Source: Proteiniborus sp. MB09-C3
GTDB lineage: Bacteria; Bacillota; Clostridia; Tissierellales; Proteiniboraceae
Reading direction: 5' to 3'
DNA: 64,000 nucleotides
NCBI RefSeq assembly: GCF_030263895.1
Contig: NZ_CP127161.1
Span: 434,001 to 498,000 of the forward strand
Under the pieces are notes generated by a model. That model saw nothing but the letters and a program-made list of their open reading frames with translations. It ran no database searches and was not told where the DNA came from. Below are positions 55,921 to 64,000 of the stretch, piece by piece. The position numbers and the translations under genes are program-made. Position 1 is the stretch's first letter. The number at the start of each line of letters is the position of its first letter.

Positions 55921-56526
55921 TCAATATTCATTGGCTATTTTACTTAAAAAATCATTTAAGTCTTCCTTAGTATTTAGGTTAAGAAACATATCCCAATTGG
56001 GACTAAACTTTCTAGCCTCTTCCTCGCTAATATAATGAACGTCTGTCTTTGCTAATAATGAGTTGATTGATTTATTATCACTAAAGAGATGTTCCTCTAT
56101 TTTACCCTTTAGTTTCTTTGAATAAAAAGCATTAAAAGGCTCAATCCAGCTTCCAAATCTAGTGATACATGCAAAAGTATCTATATGCTTAATTTTTTCT
56201 TTCATATATCTTATATATTCAATATTTAGATTAGGCATATCACATGCAATAAAATAAGAAAACTCATTTGAGGCTTTGCTCAACCCAGCATGGATACCAC
56301 TCAGTGGGCCTTTTCCCACTATTATATCACTAGTTATTTTGTCTCCAAGGCCTTGATAGTGCTCTGGCTTATTAGTTACAATAATAATCTCACTAAACTC
56401 CTGCTTAAGCTTGCTTACGAGACCATACATAAGTCTTCTTTCATTAATTATTAAAAGCTGCTTGTCAAATCCCATTCTAGTGCTTTTACCACCTGCTAGT
56501 ATGACGGCAGTACCAAACTTTTTCAT
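55921..56526 (-). CDS. mobA: molybdenum cofactor guanylyltransferase
   Basis: 201 aa. 'AVILAGGKSTRMGFDKQLL' (GTP loop with the LAGGxSxRMG signature), 'GPLSGIHAGLSKA' and 'FIACDMPNLN' (metal Asp) define MobA. It makes the guanine dinucleotide (bis-MGD) needed by formate dehydrogenase, while the MocA-like enzyme at 14862 serves the hydroxylase. I use ATG 56526 after AGGTGA; two closer-in starts upstream overlap that site. Confidence 0.93.
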   Translation of the reverse strand: MKKFGTAVILAGGKSTRMGFDKQLLIINERRLMYGLVSKLKQEFSEIIIVTNKPEHYQGLGDKITSDIIVGKGPLSGIHAGLSKASNEFSYFIACDMPNLNIEYIRYMKEKIKHIDTFACITRFGSWIEPFNAFYSKKLKGKIEEHLFSDNKSINSLLAKTDVHYISEEEARKFSPNWDMFLNLNTKEDLNDFLSKIANEY

Positions 56527-56535
56527 ATACATCAC

Positions 56536-57024
56536 CTATCTAGCACATTCACCAGTTTTACCAGTTAATATTTCGAGTCCATGGTGCACACTATCAATTA
56601 TATAATCTAAAGCTTCCTTAACGGCCTTTGGACTTCCAGGTAAGTTAATTATTAAGGTATCCTTCCTTATTCCTGATACTGCTCTTGATAGCATGGCTCT
56701 TGATGTAATATTTAGGCTATAATATCTAATGGCTTCTGAAATCCCTTGAGCCATTCTCTCGCAAACCTTGATAGTAGCCTCAGGAGTAACATCTCTTTTG
56801 CTAAATCCTGTTCCTCCAGTAGTTAATATTAAATCCAATTTCAAATCATCCGACATATGAATCATTTCTCTTGATAGTTCCACTTCATCATCTGGAAGAA
56901 TAACATACTTTTCAATTATATATCCTTTTTTCTCTAAAATATCAAAAATAACCTTACCGCTTAGATCTTCTCTTTCTCCCTTAGAACCTTTATCACTGGC
57001 TGTAATTATTCCTACTCTAAACAT
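56536..57024 (-). CDS. mogA: molybdopterin adenylyltransferase (MogA/MoaB family)
   Basis: 162 aa. 'GIITASDKGSKGEREDLSG' and 'DLILTTGGTGFSKRDVTPEAT' carry the catalytic acidic residues and the TGGTG motif. 'INLPGSPKAVKEAL' is typical of the C-terminus. It adenylates molybdopterin before MoeA inserts metal. It is part of the FDH operon, 2 bp after the ferritin-like gene. Confidence 0.93.
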   Translation of the reverse strand: MFRVGIITASDKGSKGEREDLSGKVIFDILEKKGYIIEKYVILPDDEVELSREMIHMSDDLKLDLILTTGGTGFSKRDVTPEATIKVCERMAQGISEAIRYYSLNITSRAMLSRAVSGIRKDTLIINLPGSPKAVKEALDYIIDSVHHGLEILTGKTGECAR

Positions 57025-57026
57025 TT

Positions 57027-57527
57027 TTATCCTCCCCAGGGAAGATTCATATATTCTTTCATTCTTCTGTCATATTCAGACTTAAATAATTTTTCATGAC
57101 CATCTTCCCACTTAGCTAGTTTTTCAAAAATTGCTTTTGCTATTTCATCATCAGCATTATCTGCTGCTTTCCTATAGAACTCTGCATAATCTCTTTCAAT
57201 TAAATAAGCCATTCTCAATATAGTTAAGTCTGGTATATCAGATTCCTTTAATGTTTCAGCTATATGCTCAGATTTCTCTCTGGATTCAAATATATTATTT
57301 TCATCTCTATTAAATCCTTCTAGCTCAATATTAAATGAATCTGTTTCAAGATATTCGTCTAGTTGCTCTTTAATAAAATAAAAATGCTCCATCTCAACTT
57401 CTGCTAAATTTAAAAAAAGTTTTCTTGTCGTCGCATTATTAAATTTTTCGGCTTTTTCTTTAAAAAAGGTACAGCCATCAAGCTCCATTTGCATTGCATA
57501 TCTCATTATTTGCTCATACTTCTTCAT
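57027..57527 (-). CDS. ferritin-like / rubrerythrin-type diiron protein
   Basis: 166 aa four-helix protein without a rubredoxin domain. Diiron ligands are suggested by 'MELDGCTFFKEKAEKF', 'AEVEMEHFYFIKEQ' (E-x2-H), 'LIERDYAEFYRKAAD' and 'WEDGHEKLFKSEY' (E-x2-H). It is probably a peroxide or oxygen scavenger protecting the adjacent oxygen-sensitive formate dehydrogenase. That role is inferred from operon position: 6 bp after the FDH stop. Confidence 0.8.
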   Translation of the reverse strand: MKKYEQIMRYAMQMELDGCTFFKEKAEKFNNATTRKLFLNLAEVEMEHFYFIKEQLDEYLETDSFNIELEGFNRDENNIFESREKSEHIAETLKESDIPDLTILRMAYLIERDYAEFYRKAADNADDEIAKAIFEKLAKWEDGHEKLFKSEYDRRMKEYMNLPWGG

Positions 57528-57532
57528 AACTA

Positions 57533-60211
57533 TCAGCTCCCCATCTTTTGAATTTTTACAGCAGCTACTTTAAGCTCTGGTATTTTAGCTATTGAATCTA
57601 GTTTGCTGTTAGTAAGATAGTTAGCTGCACCCTCAGCAAAGTGGAATGGCATAAAGAGCACATTCTCATCTATTATATCAGTAATTTTAGCTGTTGTAAT
57701 AATTTCTCCACGTCTTGAAGCTAATTTTATCTTTTCTCCATCAGATACGCCAAGCTTTATTGCCGTTATTTCATTTATTTCAACATATGATTCAGAAGCT
57801 ATTGCGTTTAAGCCTTCTACTTTTCCTGTCATAGTTCTAGTATGATAATGGTATAGTATTCTTCCTGTTGTAAAAACAAATGGATACTCTGAGTCTGCAA
57901 CTTCTGCACTTACTGTATATTCTATAGGCATAAATAATCCTCTGCCTCTCGCAATTCCCGCTTTATGAAGATATTTTGTACCAGGATGTTCTTTGTCTAA
58001 GCATGGCCATTGAATACCATTTCCATTTAATCTATCATAGCTAATACCAGCATATGAAGGAGTAACTATAGCTATTTCATCCATTATTTCTGAGGGATAA
58101 TTGTATTTTTTAGTATATCCTAGGGTATTCATGATTTCCATGATTATTTGCCAATCTGGTTTTGAGTTGCCAACTGGGTTTATTGCCCTTCTAACTCTTT
58201 GAACTCTTCTCTCTGTATTAGAGAATGTTCCATCCTTTTCCGCAAAGGATGCTGCAGGAAGTACTACATCAGCAAGCTCTGCAGTTTCAGTCAGGAAGAT
58301 ATCCTGTACAACTAGAAAATCAAGATTGTCTAGAGCTTTCCTTACATGGTTTATATCTGGATCAGAAACCATTGGATTTTCTCCCATTATATATAGGAAT
58401 TTAATATTTCCATGCTCTGCCTCATCTAGAATCTCAGGAATAGTTAAGCCTATTTTTGTTGAAAGCTTAACATCCCATGCCTCTTCAAACTTCTTCACTA
58501 CCTCTGGCTTAAATACTTTTTGATATCCTGGCAAATCAGCTGGTAAGCCTCCCATATCACAAGCACCTTGGACATTATTTTGTCCTCTTAATGGATTTAC
58601 TCCTGCTGATTCTTTCCCAATGTTTCCACAAAGAAGTGCAAGGTTAGAAATAGACATTACAGAATGTGTTCCAGTAGTATGCTGTGTTATGCCCATTGCA
58701 TAATATATACCAGCTTTATCTGCTTCTGCATATATAAGAGCTGCTTTTACTATATCTTCGGCATTTACTCCACATATTTCAGCTGCTGCTTCAGGCGTAT
58801 AGGCTTCTACAGCCTTAACTAGCTCTTCATAATTTTCTGTTCTTTCTTCTATATATGCTTTATCCTGTAGACCTCTTTCAATTATTACATTCATCATAGC
58901 ATTTAATAACGCAATATTGGTTCCTGGTTTTATTTGAAGGAATACATCTGCATAATTAGCTAATTCTATTCTCCTAGGGTCTGCAACAATAAGCTTTGCA
59001 CCTTTTTTCTTCGCACGTTTTATCATGGTTCCTATTATAGGGTGATTTTCAGTAGTATTAGACCCAATTACAAACATTGCATCAGTGTTTAATATTTCCT
59101 CAATGCTATTTGTCATAGCTCCACTTCCCAATGTAGTTGCAAGACCTGCAACTGTTGAGGAATGTCAGAGTCGTGCGCAGTGGTCTATATTATTAGTACC
59201 TACTACTGCTCTAAAAAGCTTCTGAAATAAATAATTTTCTTCATTAGTACATCTTGCAGATGTAAGACCTGCTAATGCATCTGCTCCATCCTGTTCCTTA
59301 GTCTCATTTATTTTATCTGCAATGAGCTTGTAAGCCTCTTCCCAAGTGGCCTCCTCAAATTTACCATTTCTTTTTATAAGAGGATATTTTAATCTATCTG
59401 GGTGATTAATAAATGGATATGCAAACTTACCCTTTACACACAAGAGACCATTGTTTGATGGGCCTTTTGCAGGCTCTACTCCTACTACTTTTTCTCCCTT
59501 TACTAACAAATCCATTTGGCAGCCCACACCACAGTAAGAGCATGTAGTTCTGACTTTTTTTGTCTCCCACAGTCTGAATCTCTCTTTTGATTTAGGCTCT
59601 AACGCACCCACAGGACATACAGATACGCAGTTCCCGCATGAAACACATTTTGAGTTTACTAATTCTTCATCAAAAGGAGTAGTTACCTTTGTAACAAACC
59701 CTCTATCGCTTAAACCAATAGCGTTTGTTCCTTGAAGCTCTGAACATACTCTAACACATTTACCACAAAGTATACATTTATTTTGGTCACTAATATAAAA
59801 ATGATTAGAATCATCTATTGGATAGTCTTTTTTTGCACCTTTAAAGCTTCCTTCTGTGATTTCGTATTCATAGCAATAATTTTGCAGACTGCAATCTCCA
59901 GATTTTTTGCATGTAAGACAATCAAGTGGATGATTTGTAATCATCAAATCTAAAATATCTTTTCTTGACTTTATTACCTTTTCACTATGAGTTTCTATGA
60001 CCATGCCCTGTTCTACTTTTGTAGAACAGGCGGTCATAAGGTTCCTTCTTCCTTCAATCTCTACTACACATAGCCTACATGCTGCATGAGGCTCTAATCT
60101 GTCATCATGGCATAAGGTAGGTATGTCTATTCCAATTTCCTTACATACTTCAAGTATTGTCTTTCCCTCTGATGCCTCATATTTCTTCTTATTTATGGTA
60201 ATATCAACCAT
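57533..60211 (-). CDS. fdhF: selenocysteine formate dehydrogenase, catalytic subunit (FdhF2-like)
   Basis: 892 aa with an in-frame TGA at 59165-59167 read as selenocysteine 349 ('HCARL-Sec-HSSTVAG'). It is one gene, not two. Domains: [2Fe-2S] ('AACRLCVVEI'), His-Cys cluster ('HPLDCLTCKKSGDC'), two [4Fe-4S] ('CILCGKCVRVC', 'CVSCGNCVSVCP'), a Mo/W-domain cluster ('CSYCGVGCQMD'), then bis-MGD domains ('GENPMVSDPDINH', 'PLRGQNNVQGACDMGGLP'). With HylA/B/C-like partners upstream it likely forms the NAD- and ferredoxin-dependent electron-bifurcating FDH known from Gottschalkia acidurici. Confidence 0.95.
59136..59152 (-). promoter_or_regulatory. bacterial SECIS hairpin for the UGA at 59165
   Basis: Minus strand GTTGCA-GGTCT-TGCAAC: a perfect 6-bp stem with the GGTCT loop that SelB recognises in E. 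coli fdhF, starting 12 nt after the UGA. It also encodes 'TVAGLAT' in frame. Confidence 0.88.
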
Positions 60212-60216
60212 AACCT

Positions 60217-61164
60217 TTATTCCCCCTTACCTTTTTTCCCCTCAGCTAATTCAATCTTTTCAATAACCTTAGTTATTCCTAATACTTCACTCCAACTGTC
60301 TGGGGAAAACTTTCCATCTTTTTTTGTGAAGGGCTGCTCAGGGTTATCGACATATAATAGTTCGGTCATCAATCTTCCTTTTAGGCATAGAGGTCTTCCC
60401 ACTCCTGGTTTTTTAGCTTTAACTGCAACTTTTTTTTCGTTTCCTATCATGACTTGGAAGTCACAACCGTATTGACAGCTATTGCACTTCACTTCTTCTA
60501 TTTTAAAATCCCACACTCTTCCTTTAGATGCAGCTCTTTTATCAATTAAAGCTCCTGTAGGACATACAGATACACATCTGTTACATGAGACACATTTTGA
60601 TTCTTCTAGGCTAAAGTCAGCATCTGCTACTACTCTAGTATCAAAGCCTCTTCCTGCAAATGATAGTACTTGTCTATCAGATACTTGGGCACAAGTTCTT
60701 ATACATTTACTGCATAATATACACTTGCTACCTTCTTTTAAAATATACGGACTAGATGTGTCGGTAAGTTCTTTTCTTCTTTCTCCATTATGCTCTCTAA
60801 ATCTAACATCATATCGATATGCATATCTTTGAAGTAAGCATTCTCCAGACTTTTCACAAGTTAGACAATCATTTGGATGATTATCAAGCAAAAGCTGAAG
60901 AATGGTTTTTCTCGTTTTTACTACTTTATCGCTTTCTGTATATACTACCATTCCTTCTGATACAATAGTAGAGCATGAAGTCTGAAGCTTGGTATTTCCT
61001 TTTATCTCAACTATACATAGTCTACATGAAGACACTATTTCCAGATCCTTATCATAGCAGAGAGCAGGAATTTCAATACCAAGCTTTTCAGCAGCTTGTA
61101 GAACAGTAAGGTTTTCAGGTACTGTGACTTTTTGGTCATCTATAGTCAACGTAACAAAGTTCAT
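60217..61164 (-). CDS. hylA: NuoG/HylA-like iron-sulfur subunit
   Basis: 315 aa. It has an N-terminal [2Fe-2S] domain ('SSCRLCIVEIKGNTKLQTSC'), a His-Cys cluster ('HPNDCLTCEKSGECLLQRY'), two [4Fe-4S] ('CILCSKCIRTCAQ', 'CVSCNRCVSVCPTGAL') and a further Cys-x2-Cys ('CNSCQYGCD'). It resembles the N-terminal third of NuoG without the catalytic domain. It would link HylB and FdhF by electron transfer. It starts at ATG 61164 with TAGGAG and ends 5 bp before fdhF. Confidence 0.88.
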   Translation of the reverse strand: MNFVTLTIDDQKVTVPENLTVLQAAEKLGIEIPALCYDKDLEIVSSCRLCIVEIKGNTKLQTSCSTIVSEGMVVYTESDKVVKTRKTILQLLLDNHPNDCLTCEKSGECLLQRYAYRYDVRFREHNGERRKELTDTSSPYILKEGSKCILCSKCIRTCAQVSDRQVLSFAGRGFDTRVVADADFSLEESKCVSCNRCVSVCPTGALIDKRAASKGRVWDFKIEEVKCNSCQYGCDFQVMIGNEKKVAVKAKKPGVGRPLCLKGRLMTELLYVDNPEQPFTKKDGKFSPDSWSEVLGITKVIEKIELAEGKKGKGE

Positions 61165-61192
61165 TTCCTATTCTCCTATTCTAATTTGTTAT

Positions 61193-62983
61193 TTATTTCT
61201 TAATAATAGCATTTACTGGACATGCCGCTTGACATGCTCCACATTTGATACATTTCTCTGTATCTATTACATGATGCTCTTTTACTTTTCCAGATATACA
61301 TGATGCAGGGCAATTTCTAGCACACTTTGTACATCCTATACATTTATCTGTAATGAAATATTGTAATAAAGCTTTACATGCTCCTGATGGACATTTCTTA
61401 TCATAAACATGAGCTTCATATTCATTTCTAAAATATTTAAGTGTTGACAGTACTGGGTTTGGAGCTGTCTGACCTAAACCACAAAGAGATGAAGATTTTA
61501 TAGTCTCTGCTAAGCTTTCAAGTCTATCTATATCCTTTGGTTCTCCTTTTCCGCTAGTTATCTTCTCTAATAATTCTAGCATCCTTTTTGTACCTTCTCT
61601 ACATGGTGTACATTTGCCACAAGATTCATCTACAGTAAAGTCTAAGAAAAATCTTGCTATATCCACCATACAAGTATCCTCGTCCATTACTATCATTCCA
61701 CCTGACCCCATCATAGAGCCTAGTGCAATAAGTGTTTCATACTCTATAGGAGTATCTAGATGGTCTGCTGTAAGACATCCACCAGATGGCCCACCAGTTT
61801 GCACTGCTTTGAACTTCTTGCCATTTGGTATTCCGCCACCTATATCATAAATAACTTCACGTAGGGTTGTCCCCATAGGTATCTCAACTAATCCAGTATT
61901 ATTTATTTTTCCGCCTAGAGCAAATACTTTTGTTCCTGGTGATTTTTCAGTTCCTATTTCTCTAAACCACTCTGGACCATATAACAATATCTTAGGAACG
62001 TTTGCATAAGTCTCAACATTGTTTATCAGTGTAGGTCTTTGCCAAAGTCCTTTATTTGCTGGGAATGGTGGTTTATTTCGAGGCATCCCTCTCTCACCTT
62101 CAATGGAAGCAATAAGAGCTGTCTCTTCACCACAAACAAATGCTCCAGCACCTAATCTTATTTCTATATCAAAACTAAAATCTGTTCCAAATATATTTTT
62201 TCCTAATAATCCATTTTCTCTTGCTTGGTTAATTGCAATTTGAAGTCTCTTAACTGCTATAGGGTATTCCGCTCTTATATATACATACCCTTGATCAGAA
62301 CCAATAGCATATCCTGCGATTGCCATTGCCTCAATAACAGCATTAGGATCTCCTTCTAGTATACTTCTATCCATGAAAGCTCCTGGGTCTCCCTCATCAG
62401 CATTACATAATACATATTTCTTGTCACCAGCAGCCTTTGCAGCAAATTCCCATTTGAGTCCTGTAGAGAATCCCCCACCTCCTCTTCCACGTAAACCAGA
62501 GGCTTTGACTGTATCTATTACCTGTTGAGGCGTCATTTCTGTAATGACCTTTCCTAAAGCTTCATATCCATTGTATGCAATATATTCTGTAATATCTTCA
62601 GGGTTAATGAGTCCACAATGGCTTAATGCTATTCTCTTTTGCTTACTATAAAAATCTACTTGATTAATAGATTTAATCGTATTTTCCTCTATTGCATCTT
62701 TGTACAATAATCTTTTAACTATTCTCCCCTTATATAGATGTTCTTCTACTATTTCATCCACATCTTCAATCTTAATATGGCTATAAAAAGCACCTTCTGG
62801 ATACACTATTACAATTGGTCCTGCTTCACAAAGTCCGAAGCATCCTGTTCTAACGACCTTTATTTCATTATCTAATCCTCTTGCTTTTAATATTTCATTA
62901 AACTTCTTTTCTATCTGATCTGATTTTGAAGAAGTACAACCTGTACCTCCACATATCAAGACGTGTGATCTAAACATTTCCAT
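61193..62983 (-). CDS. hylB: NuoF/HylB-like NADH-binding flavoprotein subunit
   Basis: 596 aa. It has an N-terminal thioredoxin-like [2Fe-2S] domain ('CGGTGCTSSKSDQ', 'TGCFGLCEAGP'), a NuoF core with the FMN/NADH loop ('GLRGRGGGGFSTGLKWEFA'; 'CNADEGDPGAFMDR') and [4Fe-4S] ligands 'ESCGKCTPCREGTKR'. Two C-terminal [4Fe-4S] clusters follow ('CIGCTKCARNCPASC', 'CIKCGACQAACPVNA'). This is the layout of bifurcating HydB/HylB/HndC subunits, where FMN splits electrons between NAD(P) and ferredoxin. RBS AAGGGGG precedes ATG 62983. Confidence 0.93.
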   Translation of the reverse strand: MEMFRSHVLICGGTGCTSSKSDQIEKKFNEILKARGLDNEIKVVRTGCFGLCEAGPIVIVYPEGAFYSHIKIEDVDEIVEEHLYKGRIVKRLLYKDAIEENTIKSINQVDFYSKQKRIALSHCGLINPEDITEYIAYNGYEALGKVITEMTPQQVIDTVKASGLRGRGGGGFSTGLKWEFAAKAAGDKKYVLCNADEGDPGAFMDRSILEGDPNAVIEAMAIAGYAIGSDQGYVYIRAEYPIAVKRLQIAINQARENGLLGKNIFGTDFSFDIEIRLGAGAFVCGEETALIASIEGERGMPRNKPPFPANKGLWQRPTLINNVETYANVPKILLYGPEWFREIGTEKSPGTKVFALGGKINNTGLVEIPMGTTLREVIYDIGGGIPNGKKFKAVQTGGPSGGCLTADHLDTPIEYETLIALGSMMGSGGMIVMDEDTCMVDIARFFLDFTVDESCGKCTPCREGTKRMLELLEKITSGKGEPKDIDRLESLAETIKSSSLCGLGQTAPNPVLSTLKYFRNEYEAHVYDKKCPSGACKALLQYFITDKCIGCTKCARNCPASCISGKVKEHHVIDTEKCIKCGACQAACPVNAIIKK

Positions 62984-63210
62984 TATTTTTCCCCCTTGCT
63001 TTGTTTGTTTCGAAAATATTTTAAAGTTTTACAATATAATTAGTTAAACAAGAGATGTTAATTATTTAACAAGCAAAAATTTCAGCCCGTTTATTTTTTA
63101 GGTTGCCAGAATTTACTTTCTTCGAAAAAATAACCTAAGGCATATTTTGTTTTAACTACTCAATATGCTAAATTTCATTTTCATCATTTAATCATTAGAT
63201 AATTAACCTT

Positions 63211-63582
63211 CTAAATGTTTTCCTGAGCTCCAATAGTATATTCTCTTACTATTCTTCCATTTACAATATGCTCTGCTATTACTTTTCTTGCTTTTTCTGG
63301 ATCCATATTGACGTAGGTAACCTTTTCCTCGTCCTTTCTATATACCTCGACTATTGGCTCAAGTCTGCAAACACCTATGCAACCTGTTTGAGTTACTGTG
63401 ACTTCATTCAGTTTTCTTTTATTAACCTCTTCAATAATCGTCATCATTACAGGTCTCGCCCCTGCTGAAATACCACATGTAGCCATACCAACTACTATTC
63501 TAGTAGTTGAATCTTGAGTTCTTAGGTCTATTTTTTCTAAAGCTTCATCTCTAATTTTCTTTAAATCTTCTAATGACTTCAT
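63211..63582 (-). CDS. HndB-like thioredoxin-fold [2Fe-2S] protein
   Basis: 123 aa. Four-Cys pattern: 'VVGMATCGISAGARP' (one Cys visible, the usual partner position is Ala) and 'QTGCIGVCRLEPIVEVY' (two Cys). Only three Cys are apparent, one fewer than the classic [2Fe-2S] set. It matches HndB of NADP-reducing hydrogenases. It lies between the NuoE-like and NuoF-like genes; I do not recall it as part of the minimal HylCBA-FdhF2 set. RBS GGGGGTG precedes ATG 63582. The 227-bp gap to hylB contains nothing recognised. Confidence 0.82.
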   Translation of the reverse strand: MKSLEDLKKIRDEALEKIDLRTQDSTTRIVVGMATCGISAGARPVMMTIIEEVNKRKLNEVTVTQTGCIGVCRLEPIVEVYRKDEEKVTYVNMDPEKARKVIAEHIVNGRIVREYTIGAQENI

Positions 63583-63710
63583 AAATACACCCCCAAAGCT
63601 ATTTTTGCAGATTTTAATTCAATTTTATAATATATCCTTTTATCCCATGAGCTTATTAACATAAGCTTATACGTAATGTATATTATACTGCTACAGGTTT
63701 AATTAATCTA

Positions 63711-64000
63711 TTACATATATTTGTCTAGAATTCCTGTTACTTCTTCTGCCTTCAATCTTCCATATACGTCTTCATTAATAGTAATTACTGGAGCAAGTCC
63801 ACATGCTCCTATACATCTTGTTGCTTCTAAAGAAAACTTTCTATCTGGTGTTGTTCCTCCTACTTGAAGATTAAGCTTCTCTTTAATTTTGTCAAGTATA
63901 GCCTGTGAGCCTTTTACATAACAAGCTGTACCTAAACATACACCAATTTTATACTGACCTTTTGGTATTAATGTGAATTGTGAATAGAAGGTTACTACTC
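63711..64000 (-). CDS. hylC: NuoE/HylC-like [2Fe-2S] subunit, 5' end outside window
   Basis: Partial: the C-terminal ~96 codons are visible, ending at TAA 63711. 'CLGTACYVKGSQAILDKIK' and 'EATRCIGACGLAPVITINE' are the paired Cys motifs (C-x4-C and C-x3-C) of the NuoE thioredoxin-like cluster. The subunit sits next to the NuoF-like flavoprotein in bifurcating complexes. Gene order (hylC-hndB-hylB-hylA-fdhF) supports the assignment. Confidence 0.87.
   Translation of the reverse strand, partial: VVTFYSQFTLIPKGQYKIGVCLGTACYVKGSQAILDKIKEKLNLQVGGTTPDRKFSLEATRCIGACGLAPVITINEDVYGRLKAEEVTGILDKYM

Noticed and set aside
57533-60211. Formate dehydrogenase appearing as two genes or a pseudogene
   Set aside because: The break is a single UGA at the conserved selenocysteine position, followed by a SECIS hairpin; the frame is continuous.

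Overview
The window is low-G+C DNA of a strictly anaerobic, probably spore-forming member of the Clostridia/Tissierellia. Evidence for this includes a spore-protease-like YyaC, AGGAGG ribosome binding sites, frequent TTG/GTG starts, selenium- and tungsten-dependent enzymes, and the full gene set of clostridial purine fermentation. Gottschalkia (Clostridium) acidurici/purinilytica-type purinolytic anaerobes are the best match I can name. That is an inference from gene content; I could not run a 16S search. Almost every protein gene lies on the minus strand. The exceptions are a polysaccharide deacetylase, yyaC, a cyclase-family hydrolase and a formate/nitrite-type channel.

Layout. 1-4.4 kb: housekeeping genes (partial DUF5711-like protein, YkvI-like membrane protein, HAD phosphatase, secreted polysaccharide deacetylase). 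4.4-9.9 kb: a complete rRNA operon, 16S-tRNAAla-23S-5S, with tandem promoters and an enlarged 16S V1 helix. 10.1-12.5 kb: small conserved genes. 12.8-17.2 kb: the accessory set for selenium-dependent molybdenum hydroxylases (cysteine desulfurase homologue, YqeB, a MobA-like nucleotidyltransferase, YqeC, a molybdopterin-binding protein). 17.6-24.7 kb: adenine deaminase, a four-subunit molybdenum hydroxylase whose Mo subunit is split into two genes, and a purine permease. 25.1-34.1 kb: a bacterial microcompartment (BMC) locus with three BMC-H proteins, one BMC-P vertex protein, a disordered 171-aa protein, a flavoprotein, an adenine-deaminase-like amidohydrolase, a UbiD decarboxylase with UbiX, an isochorismatase-type amidase and a dihydropyrimidinase-type cyclic amidohydrolase. 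34.4-41.2 kb: formate-THF ligase, formiminotransferase, cyclase-family hydrolase, PucR regulator and formimino-THF cyclodeaminase. 41.5-42.3 kb: a formate channel. 42.4-46.6 kb: aldehyde:ferredoxin oxidoreductase with a dedicated MoaD, and a sigma-54 activator. 46.7-57.0 kb: tungsto/molybdopterin synthesis and tungstate uptake. 57.0-64 kb: a selenocysteine formate dehydrogenase with NuoE/HndB/NuoF/HylA-like partners, resembling the electron-bifurcating HylCBA-FdhF2 complex.

How it fits together. Purines are imported, deaminated (Ade) and hydroxylated (Mo/Se enzyme) to xanthine. The BMC-linked enzymes match, step for step, the known clostridial route: xanthine to ureidoimidazole carboxylate, aminoimidazole carboxylate, aminoimidazole, imidazolone and formiminoglycine. 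FtcD, FchA and Fhs then recover one-carbon units, formate and ATP. Formate is exported by the FNT channel or oxidised by the FDH complex. The Se and Mo/W cofactor genes that these enzymes need flank them.

The strongest candidate for an undescribed or little-described system is the BMC. It carries no aldehyde or alcohol dehydrogenase and appears dedicated to imidazole-ring chemistry. Other points of interest are a dispersed hairpin repeat with compensatory stem changes, a codon-usage block whose edges lie inside ftcD and fhs, a candidate Moco/Wco riboswitch upstream of tupA with a repeat inserted behind it, and a sigma-54 promoter with upstream sites for the oxidoreductase.
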